Below are positions 57,526-64,000 of a DNA stretch of 64,000 nucleotides, in pieces. A program made the position numbers and the translations under genes. The notes under the pieces are model-generated. The model worked only from the letters and a program-made list of their open reading frames with translations. It searched no databases and had not been told where the DNA came from. The DNA lies in assembly GCF_009720725.1 (NCBI RefSeq), contig NZ_WNKT01000002.1, positions 62,001 through 126,000 of the forward strand, given 5' to 3'. Numbering within the stretch: position 1 is the first letter of the stretch; the number at the start of each line of letters is the position of its first letter. This DNA comes from Allochromatium palmeri (lineage in GTDB: Bacteria; Pseudomonadota; Gammaproteobacteria; Chromatiales; Chromatiaceae).

Positions 57526-58422
57526 ATGGCTAAATTACTGGTCGTGGACGATGAGCCGATCAATCTCGAGATCATCAGTCATTGCCTGGAAGACGAGCAT
57601 CAACTGGCCTTTGCCGAGGATGGGGTGGAGGCCTGGGCCATGCTGGAGTCCGCGCCGCACGCCTATGATGGTGTGATTCTCGATCGCATGATGCCGCGCA
57701 TGGACGGCATGGAGGTGCTTCGGCGTCTCAAGGCCGACAAGCGTTTTCGCGACGTGCCGGTCATCATGCAGAGCGCCGCCGACAGCTCCGATCAGGTCGC
57801 CGAGGGACTGGCCGCCGGCGCCTGGTACTATCTGGCCAAGCCCTATGCGCCCAAGGCGCTGCGCAGCATCATCAATGCGGCCCTGGATGATCGGCGCAAT
57901 CGCAAGGATCTGGCCCAGCTCGGCGGCAAGCTCCAGACGATCCTCGGCCTGATGCATCAAGCCAGTTTCCAGTTTTACACGCTCGAAGACGTCTCGGTCC
58001 TGTCCTCGACTCTGGCGCAACTGTGCCCCCATCCCGAAACCGTGGCCATGGGCTTGTCCGAACTCATGCTCAATGCCGTCGAGCATGGCAATCTGGGCAT
58101 CGACTATGCCGAAAAGGGACGCCTGATCGAGGATGGCCAGTGGCAGGAGGAAGTCGAGCGGCGCCTGAGTGATCCAGCGCAGATCGCACGTCATGCCGTC
58201 GTCGAGCTGCAACGCGATGCCGGGTTTCTGAGCTTCACCATCCGCGATCAGGGGCCGGGCTTCGACTGGCAGCGCTATCTGGATCTGGATCCGGCGCGCG
58301 CCTTCGACAGTCATGGACGCGGTATCGCCATGGCGCGTCATCTGGCCTTTGCCAGCATGGAGTATCGGGGCGCGGGCAATGAGGTAAGGGTTACGGTGGC
58401 ACTGGCCGATCCCGGCGAGTGA
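57526..58422 (+). CDS. Response-regulator receiver fused to HATPase domain
   Basis: A 298-residue cytoplasmic protein. Residues 1-120 form a CheY-like receiver with acidic Asp8/Asp9, the phospho-acceptor Asp53 (VILDRMMPRMDG) and Lys in YLAKPYAPK. Residues about 175-295 form a GHKL ATPase: N-box GLSELMLNAVEHGNLGI, G1 IRDQGPGFDW, G2 SHGRGIAMARHL. There is no histidine phosphotransfer helix, so it looks like a phosphorylation-controlled anti-sigma/RsbW-type kinase. Starts GTG 57523 or ATG 57526. No sensor kinase adjacent. Confidence 0.85.
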   Translation: MAKLLVVDDEPINLEIISHCLEDEHQLAFAEDGVEAWAMLESAPHAYDGVILDRMMPRMDGMEVLRRLKADKRFRDVPVIMQSAADSSDQVAEGLAAGAWYYLAKPYAPKALRSIINAALDDRRNRKDLAQLGGKLQTILGLMHQASFQFYTLEDVSVLSSTLAQLCPHPETVAMGLSELMLNAVEHGNLGIDYAEKGRLIEDGQWQEEVERRLSDPAQIARHAVVELQRDAGFLSFTIRDQGPGFDWQRYLDLDPARAFDSHGRGIAMARHLAFASMEYRGAGNEVRVTVALADPGE

Positions 58423-58511
58423 TGATGGCTCCGTCTGACGCTCTCTGTTCGCCCTGGAGTGCCGCGCACGACGACAGCCGTACTTCGAACCTGGCCCGGC
58501 TTGCCTAAGGG

Positions 58512-59387
58512 TTATCTGTTGCGTCCCGCCCAGTCGCGCGCGAACTGCCAGGCCGTGCGTCCCCCACGCGCGCCTCGGCGCAGCGCCCACTGGAGCGCGG
58601 CCCGTTCGATCGGCTCCCAGTCCGACTCAGCGCGCGGCGCCTCCGTCGGCGCGAGACGCTCGACCCAGTGATGCACCACCTCCAGATATTGGATCTGACT
58701 GAATGGATGGAAGGAGATCCACAGCCCGAACCGATCCGAGAGCGAAATTTTCTCCTCGACCGCCTCGCCGTGATGCAGCTCGCCGTCCTGGATACGCGAA
58801 TCGCGGTTGTCGGCCTGGTACTCGGGCAGCAGATGCCGGCGGTTGGACGTCGCGTAGATGAGCAGATTCTCGGGCGTGGACGCGATCGAGCCTTCGAGCG
58901 CCGCCTTGAGCGCCTTGTAGCCCGACTCGCCGGCCTCGAACGACAGATCGTCGCAGAAGAGGATGAAGCGCTCGGGTCGGTCGCGAATCAGATCCAGGAT
59001 GTCCGGCAGCGCGATCAGATCGTCCTTGTCGACCTCGATCAGACACAGACCCGCATCGCGATAGGCATTGAAGACGGCCTTGACCAGCGACGACTTGCCG
59101 GTGCCGCGCGCACCCCACAGCAGCACATTGTTGGCTCCGCCGCCGGCGAGGAACTGGCGCGTGTTGCGCTCGATCTCGGCGGCCTGGCGCTCCAGACAGC
59201 GCAGATCGGTAAGTTCCAGCCGATGCGGCGCACAGACCGGCTGCAACCAGCCGCGCCCGGCGGCGTCGCGGCGCCAGCGAAAAGCCTGGGCCGACCAGTC
59301 GACCGGCGTGCTCGCCGGCGGCAGCAGACGCTCCAGTTGGTCGATGAGTCGATCCAGGCGGTCGATGAACGCCGGTGAAGATGTCAT
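58512..59387 (-). CDS. DUF815-family AAA+ ATPase
   Basis: A 291-residue ATPase. Walker A is LLWGARGTGKSSLVKA near residue 95 and Walker B is FILFCDDLSFE; sensor-like IYATSNRRHLLPEY follows, then RFGLWISFHPF. This ordered set is the DUF815 family (ATPases of unknown role, related to PilT/AAA+). The N-terminal 80 residues are a helical region. It is convergent with the receiver gene and divergent from the flippase gene. Confidence 0.88.
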   Translation of the reverse strand: MTSSPAFIDRLDRLIDQLERLLPPASTPVDWSAQAFRWRRDAAGRGWLQPVCAPHRLELTDLRCLERQAAEIERNTRQFLAGGGANNVLLWGARGTGKSSLVKAVFNAYRDAGLCLIEVDKDDLIALPDILDLIRDRPERFILFCDDLSFEAGESGYKALKAALEGSIASTPENLLIYATSNRRHLLPEYQADNRDSRIQDGELHHGEAVEEKISLSDRFGLWISFHPFSQIQYLEVVHHWVERLAPTEAPRAESDWEPIERAALQWALRRGARGGRTAWQFARDWAGRNR

Positions 59388-59490
59388 GTCTCGCTCCAGT
59401 CAGTGATCCAAGGCGTGTCCTGGTCGCCATCTCATTGGGATTAAGGATACCATCCGCACTCCCTGCAACCAGCCGCCCCCCAGCAACGCC

Positions 59491-60975
59491 TTGAACCCAC
59501 TCAAACGCCTCGCCTCGCAGACCGCGGTCTATGGTGTCAGCAGCGTCCTCGGGCGCTTCCTGAACTATCTGCTGGTGCCCTTCCTGACCTATACCTTCGC
59601 CCCGGCCGAATACGGCGTGGTGGCCGAATTCTATGCCTACATGGGCTTTCTGGCCGTACTCCTGGCCTTCGGGCTGGAGACCGGTTATTTCCGCTTCCGC
59701 GCTGGCGGTGAGTGGCGACCCGAAACCGTCTATGGAACCGTGCTGCGGTTCCTGGTGCTGGTCAATGCGCTCTGTTTCCTGGCCTTCCTGCTGTGGAGCC
59801 AGCCGCTCGCCGCGCTGCTGCGTCATGCCGAGCATCCCGAATACATCGTCTGGTGCGCGGCCATCCTGGCGCTCGACTCGATCGGGGCGCTGGCCTTCGC
59901 GCGACTGCGTGCCGAGGAGCGGGCCGGCGCGTTCGCCACCATCAAGCTGATCGAGATCGGCGCCAATGTCGGTCTGACGATCTTCTTCATCTCTCTCTGC
60001 CGCGAGGTCCATGCGATCGCGCCCGAGACCCTGCTCGGCCGGCTCTGGGATCCGGACATCGGCATCGGCTATGTCTTCATCGCCAATCTGGCCGCGAGCG
60101 CGCTCAAGCTGCTGCTGCTCACGCCTTGGTTCATCGACGGACTCGGGGCCTTCGATCGGGCGCTGTTCAAACGGCTCATCCGCTATTCGCTGCCAATGGT
60201 CGTCATCGGCATGGCCGGCATCATCAACGAGATGTTCGACCGTGCCGCGCTCAAGTATCTGCTGCCCTATGACGACGCGACCAACATGGCGCAGCTCGGG
60301 ATCTATAGTGCCTGCTACAAGCTCTCGATCCTGATGTCGCTGTTCATTCAGGCGTTTCGCTATGCCGGCGAGCCGTTCTTTTTCAGCTATGCCAAACAGC
60401 ACGACGCCGGTCGCACCTATGCCATTGTGCTCAACTGGTTCGTGATCTGCTGCGTCTTTCTGTTCCTGCTGGTCACGCTCTACATCGATCTCTTCCAGTA
60501 TTTCGTCGGTGCCGACTATCGCGCGGGGCTGGATGTGGTGCCTGTGCTGTTGCTGGCCAATCTCCTGCTCGGCGTCTATGTGAATCTGTCGATCTGGTAC
60601 AAGCTCACCGACCGCACGCTCATGGGCGCCGGCGTCTCCCTGATCGGCTCAGCGATTACCATTGGACTGCTGTGGTGGTGGGTGCCGGTCCACGGCTACA
60701 TGGGCGCGGCCTGGGCGCATCTGATTTGTTACGGATCCATGGTGGTGCTGTCCTACGGACTCGGGCGGCGTTACTACCCGGTACCCTATGACGTCTGGCG
60801 GGTGCTCGGCTATATCGTCTTCGGGATCGGACTCTATCTGGCCAGCCGCTGGCTGGTCACGCAGCAGGACTGGCACGCCCTGCCCGCCGGCACGCTCTGT
60901 ATGGCGCTCTTCCTGATGGTGGTCGGATGGGAGGCGTGGCAGCTCAAACGTGGAGCGTCGCGAAGGATCGCTTGA
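59491..60975 (+). CDS. Polysaccharide flippase-like membrane protein (Wzx/MATE-like)
   Basis: A 494-residue integral membrane protein with about 12-14 hydrophobic helices. The start KRLASQTAVYGVSSVLGRFLNYLL and the block FDRALFKRLIRYSLPMVVIGM are typical of the Wzx/polysaccharide transporter superfamily. It would flip lipid-linked glycans across the inner membrane. The start is TTG 59491; no ATG precedes the conserved N-terminus. No complete O-antigen cluster is nearby. Confidence 0.85.
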   Translation: MNPLKRLASQTAVYGVSSVLGRFLNYLLVPFLTYTFAPAEYGVVAEFYAYMGFLAVLLAFGLETGYFRFRAGGEWRPETVYGTVLRFLVLVNALCFLAFLLWSQPLAALLRHAEHPEYIVWCAAILALDSIGALAFARLRAEERAGAFATIKLIEIGANVGLTIFFISLCREVHAIAPETLLGRLWDPDIGIGYVFIANLAASALKLLLLTPWFIDGLGAFDRALFKRLIRYSLPMVVIGMAGIINEMFDRAALKYLLPYDDATNMAQLGIYSACYKLSILMSLFIQAFRYAGEPFFFSYAKQHDAGRTYAIVLNWFVICCVFLFLLVTLYIDLFQYFVGADYRAGLDVVPVLLLANLLLGVYVNLSIWYKLTDRTLMGAGVSLIGSAITIGLLWWWVPVHGYMGAAWAHLICYGSMVVLSYGLGRRYYPVPYDVWRVLGYIVFGIGLYLASRWLVTQQDWHALPAGTLCMALFLMVVGWEAWQLKRGASRRIA

Positions 60976-61009
60976 TCGACAGCGATCCCAGGCGGCCTGA
61001 CACGGGGCG

Positions 61010-62581
61010 TCAAATTTTGTACTGATGCACCAGCCCCATCAATCTCCCGGCGAGATCCTCCAGATGACTGGTGGCGCCCACCACGCCATCGGTGCTCTGG
61101 AGTGTCTGCATCGAGAGATGACGGATGCTCTCGACATTGCGGTTCATCTCCTCGACCACGGCGCTCTGTTCCTCGGCGGCGGTGGCGATCTGATCGCTCA
61201 TGTCGTTGATGTGTTCAACCGAGTGGGTGATGGAGTCGAGTGACTGATCGGTCTCGTTGGCGGCGAGCACGTTCTGCTCGGCCTGATCCTGGCCGCGCTG
61301 CATCATGGAGACGGCACTGCGCGCGCCCTGTTGCAGACGCGCGATCATGTCCTGGATCTCCTGGGTCGATTCCTGAGTGCGCTGGGCCAGGGCGCGCACC
61401 TCGTCGGCGACCACCGCAAACCCGCGTCCCTGCTCACCTGCGCGCGCGGCCTCGATGGCGGCGTTCAGGGCCAGCAGGTTGGTCTGGCCGGCGATGCCAC
61501 GGATAACGTCGAGGATCTTGCCGATGTTCGCCGACTCGGTCTCAAGCTGGGTGATGGTCTGAGCCGCCTCGCCAACGCCGCTCGCCAGCTCGCGAATGCC
61601 TTCGACGCTGTGACGCACCACCATGCGACCCTCGCGGGCCTTGTGACTGGCCTGATGCGCGGCATCGGCCGCGGCCGTGGTGTTGTTGGCGACCTCGGCG
61701 ACGGTGGCCGACATCTCGTTCATGGCCGTGGCGACCATGTCCGTCTCCTGATGCTGCTGCTCCATCAGTCCATGCGTGGAATTGGTCGCCTGGGCCAGTT
61801 GCGCGGCGGCCTCGGCCACACCGGTCGCCGACTCCTGGATGTGTCCCATCACGGTCGCCAGACGCGACTGGAGCATCTTGATCGCCTGCTGGATCTCGGC
61901 GGTCTCATTGTTGCCCCGGACCTGGATCGGCGAGGTGAGATCGCCGCCGGCGATCTTCTTGGCGACCTGCACGGCGTCGTGGATGTGCTTGAAGATGGCG
62001 CGAGCACTGAGCTGGGCCAGGATCAGCGCCAGCACCAGAACGCCGACGCCGATCCAGAGATTGCTCAGCCAACCGGCGAGGATCGCGCCCAAGCCCACGA
62101 GACCAAAGGCGACACTCAACCAGACCGCATGGCTGAACTCAGGGATGAGCTGGCGCGGCAGATCCTCCAGATTGCGCTCGCGCACCCGCGCATAGAGCCG
62201 CTCGGCGGCCTCGACCTGGGCGCGCGGCGGCTTGGTGCGCACCGACTGATAGCCGACCAGAGTCTCGCCTTCGTAGACCGGAGTGACATAGGCATCGACC
62301 CAGTAGTGATCGCCGTTCTTGCAGCGATTCTTGACGATGCCGCGCCAGGGCTTACCCTTCTTGACCGTTGCCCACAGATCCTTGAAGGCCGCCGGCGGCA
62401 TATCGGGGTGACGGATGACGTTATGATTGACCCCGATCAGTTCGGACTCATTGAAACCGCTGATCTCGATGAAGGGCTTGTTGCAATAGGTGATGATGCC
62501 CTTGGTGTCAGTGGTGGAGACGATGACCCAGGAGTCCGGATAGTCGTGTTCTTTTTGTGTGACCGGCTGATTGATCTTCAT
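61010..62581 (-). CDS. PAS-containing methyl-accepting chemotaxis protein (Aer-like)
   Basis: A 523-residue chemoreceptor. An N-terminal PAS domain (residues about 15-120: [32 protein letters not shown]) is likely to bind FAD or haem for redox or oxygen taxis. A two-helix membrane hairpin (around 155-195) comes next, then a HAMP-like linker and the signalling tip [23 protein letters not shown] 62581 ([15 protein letters not shown]) is like other Aer-type starts; in-frame ATGs upstream to 62740 are less likely. The nearest downstream sequence is the flippase end, convergent. Confidence 0.9.
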   Translation of the reverse strand: MKINQPVTQKEHDYPDSWVIVSTTDTKGIITYCNKPFIEISGFNESELIGVNHNVIRHPDMPPAAFKDLWATVKKGKPWRGIVKNRCKNGDHYWVDAYVTPVYEGETLVGYQSVRTKPPRAQVEAAERLYARVRERNLEDLPRQLIPEFSHAVWLSVAFGLVGLGAILAGWLSNLWIGVGVLVLALILAQLSARAIFKHIHDAVQVAKKIAGGDLTSPIQVRGNNETAEIQQAIKMLQSRLATVMGHIQESATGVAEAAAQLAQATNSTHGLMEQQHQETDMVATAMNEMSATVAEVANNTTAAADAAHQASHKAREGRMVVRHSVEGIRELASGVGEAAQTITQLETESANIGKILDVIRGIAGQTNLLALNAAIEAARAGEQGRGFAVVADEVRALAQRTQESTQEIQDMIARLQQGARSAVSMMQRGQDQAEQNVLAANETDQSLDSITHSVEHINDMSDQIATAAEEQSAVVEEMNRNVESIRHLSMQTLQSTDGVVGATSHLEDLAGRLMGLVHQYKI

Positions 62582-62837
62582 GGGGTGCGGGCGCGGCTGA
62601 CCGTTGGCTGATGGATGGATAGTGAGCTCCATCCCTGAGTGACTGGCGTCCATCGCGACCAAACCATGAATCGCGCTCCCCGACTGGCGACACTGAGCCG
62701 GGTCTGGCTGTGAGTCTGGTTTGGGCTGAATGCAATGCATGTTAGCGCAACAGCGCGCGCGCCGTTAGTCGGATGCAGGTCTTAGGTACCGCCGGCCTGT
62801 GTTGGGAGGATACGCGCATCCTGGAGCGGTTTAGAAT

Positions 62838-62858
62838 AGCGGTCAGATTCGTACCGCT
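62838..62858. repeat. Small inverted repeat before the structured element
   Basis: AGCGGT (62838-62843) and ACCGCT (62853-62858) form a 6-bp inverted repeat with 9-base spacer, next to a TAGAAT -10-like hexamer (62832-62837). It may mark the promoter of the RNA-like element downstream. I found no good -35. Confidence 0.35.
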
Positions 62859-62892
62859 CACTCCATCAATCACTGGAAATTTTGGCCCGTCA

Positions 62893-63266
62893 ACTACCCC
62901 GCCCTGAAGGGCGGAGCTTGTGAGAGCAAGCTGGGTTGACCAGCCTCAGCCCGCCTGACCAGGACGGTCGAAAGGGGCTACGTGTGCAATAGGTCGTTAA
63001 GACTCACCGGCGGATGCTTCCTCAGTCCGCCGCTCTGAAAGGTCGGGATCATGCTGGCGAAAGGTAAAACGTCGAAGGTTTCGATCGCCGCGCAAGCGGG
63101 AGCCGGTTGCCCACATTGGCGAGGGGAGCGACCACGCCGCGAGGCGTCGTCCGTCACCAGGCCCTTACGGGCAGAGCCTCACGGCCCGGCAGGTGGAAAG
63201 CCTGCACTTTTTTCGGCGGCTGCAAGGTTGTAGCCGCTATCCCTCCCCGCCCTGAAGGACGGGGTT
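62893..63266 (+). ncRNA. Structured RNA-like mobile element remnant (IS605/IscB omegaRNA-type, HEARO-like)
   Basis: About 370 bp with no open frame. Both ends carry nearly the same palindrome: CCCCGCCCTGAAGGGCGG (62897-62914) and CCCCGCCCTGAAGGACGGGG (63245-63264), resembling IS200/IS605 subterminal hairpins. Between them lie many strong stems. GCTTG/CAAGC is at 62916-62931 and CGGCGGA/TCCGCCG at 63008-63032. ACGCC-GCGA-GGCGT at 63134-63147 has a GNRA loop, and GCCC/GGGC is at 63161-63172. GCAGG/CCTGC at 63189-63205 is followed by ACTTTTTTC, and a 10-bp stem with one G-T pair is at 63216-63237. The stretch GCGAGGGGAGCGACCACGC recalls the HEARO/omegaRNA class from memory. No tnpB or iscB is present. 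Confidence 0.5.
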
Positions 63267-63282
63267 TCTCGCGGAGGAACTG

Positions 63283-63666
63283 ATGAATCCAGAAAAAGTC
63301 GTCTTCGGCTTCTTCATCGTGCTCGCCCTGACGCTGAACTTCGGATTCTTCGTCGGCGAGATCGACAATCCCAACCATCATCACGCTTGGGAGCTGTTCT
63401 TCGTGGTGGTGGTCAACATGATCGCCACCGTGCTCAAGTTCGGCGACCGCACCCAGATGGGAGCGGTGCTGCTGGCGACCAGTCTGGTGGCCATGCTGCA
63501 ATTACTGGCGGCCTCACTGATCTGGACCATCGCGGCCCATGCCACCGAGACCGGCATGACGCCCTCGGTCATGTCGAGCATCGTCTCGCTCTCTGGCGGA
63601 GCCATGATCGCCAACGTGGTCTCGGTGGTGCTGCTGGTCATCGAAACCGTGCTGCTACGGCGTTGA
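63283..63666 (+). CDS. Small integral membrane protein (DUF6394-like)
   Basis: A 127-residue protein with four hydrophobic helices: VVFGFFIVLALTLNFGFFVG, AWELFFVVVVNMIATVL, GAVLLATSLVAMLQLLAAS and GGAMIANVVSVVLLVIETVL. The first loop EIDNPNHHHAWE is His-rich. The GGAGG ribosome site lies right after the right end of the structured element. It is directly followed by an ion-channel gene, and I recall the two being paired in related bacteria (DUF6394). Function unknown; possibly a channel partner. Confidence 0.7.
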   Translation: MNPEKVVFGFFIVLALTLNFGFFVGEIDNPNHHHAWELFFVVVVNMIATVLKFGDRTQMGAVLLATSLVAMLQLLAASLIWTIAAHATETGMTPSVMSSIVSLSGGAMIANVVSVVLLVIETVLLRR

Positions 63667-63692
63667 ACGGTCGAACTTCGAGCGGCTGAATC

Positions 63693-64000
63693 TTGGATAC
63701 CATCTTCTTTCTCGTTCTGCGGCGTATGCGCGCGCCGCTGCTGATCCTGATCGTGGTCTATGCGATCGCCATGGCTGGGCTGGTGCTCATTCCAGCCCAG
63801 GACGCCGACGGGCAGCCGACGCACACGAGCTTCTTCCACGCCTTCTATTTCGTCAGCTACATGTCGACGACCATCGGTTTCGGCGAGCTGCCCAACGCCT
63901 TCACCGATGCCCAGCGGATCTGGGTCGCGCTGTCGGTGTTCTTCACCGTGGCGGTGTGGATCTATGCCATCGGTAATTTGATCACGCTCCTGCAGGACGC
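63693..64000 (+). CDS. Potassium-channel-family protein, N-terminal part (cut by window edge)
   Basis: At least 102 residues. The first helix (APLLILIVVYAIAMAGLVLI), pore loop and second helix (WVALSVFFTVAVWIYAIGNLITLL) form a two-helix ion-channel unit. The selectivity filter reads TTIGFGELP, with GFG in place of the common GYG, so K+ selectivity is likely but not certain. A TrkA-N domain may follow outside the window. The start is given as TTG 63693; ATG 63726 is possible. Confidence 0.75.
   Translation, partial: MDTIFFLVLRRMRAPLLILIVVYAIAMAGLVLIPAQDADGQPTHTSFFHAFYFVSYMSTTIGFGELPNAFTDAQRIWVALSVFFTVAVWIYAIGNLITLLQD

Noticed and set aside
58627-60402. 591-codon minus-strand open frame over the flippase and DUF815 genes
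   Set aside because: It spans two well-supported genes in other frames; its sequence is low-complexity Gln/Glu/Gly-rich, as expected of an antisense shadow.

Overview
The window looks like chromosomal DNA of a purple sulfur gammaproteobacterium (Chromatiaceae, Allochromatium-like). The inference rests on uniformly high GC, gammaproteobacterial gene order (pyrG-kdsA-eno-ftsB-ispD-ispF-truD; mltD/yafS-rnhA-dnaQ; pst-phoU), and a complete cytoplasmic sulfite-oxidising SoeABC set. The organism was not identified by any database search.

Layout. 1-4.6 kb: end of ubiA, then a minus-strand block hpt-nagZ and sthA-DUF1841-nth. 4.7-6.6 kb: a secreted lytic transglycosylase, an unknown protein and an OmpA-type lipoprotein, closed by a bidirectional terminator. 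6.6-9.6 kb: cytochrome bd oxidase cydA-cydB-cydX, including a 39-codon cydX. 9.8-11.5 kb: a NifX-like protein, a small conserved protein with an FNR-type site upstream, and a Crp/Fnr regulator. 11.8-16.5 kb: uup, a P-loop protein, metA with a structured leader, and an AT-richer gap before a 91-residue protein. 16.6-21.3 kb: soeABC. 21.3-24.3 kb: an M1 peptidase and a PIG-L protein. 24.3-27.9 kb: an SGNH protein facing a compact carbamoyltransferase/SxtJ/DUF5989 cassette. 28.1-32.1 kb: three exported proteins (a ChaN-PDZ fusion and two of unknown function).

32.2-38.2 kb holds tRNA modification (trhP), xerD, yajQ, dsbC, a PP2C phosphatase and a queuosine precursor transporter. 38.1-45.1 kb: a glycosyltransferase, then pstSCAB-phoU preceded by a three-unit Pho box correctly placed before a -10. 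45.2-49.3 kb: an esterase, a MltD-like transglycosylase, yafS-rnhA-dnaQ. 49.3-50.1 kb: a four-cysteine fnr with a perfect FNR box in its own promoter region. 50.3-57.5 kb: pyrG, a metal-dependent-type kdsA, an intercalated higBA toxin-antitoxin pair, eno, ftsB, ispD, ispF, truD. 57.5-62.6 kb: a receiver-ATPase protein, a DUF815 ATPase, a polysaccharide flippase and a PAS chemoreceptor. 62.9-63.3 kb: a roughly 370-bp ORF-less, heavily folded element with matching palindromes at both ends, resembling the RNA/ends of an IS200/IS605- or IscB-type element (HEARO/omegaRNA class). It lies just before a small membrane protein and a truncated ion-channel gene at the right edge.

Physiologically the window combines respiratory/oxygen adaptation (bd oxidase, two FNR-family regulators), sulfite oxidation, phosphate scavenging, cell-surface glycan work and core housekeeping. 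I saw no tRNA, rRNA or CRISPR array.
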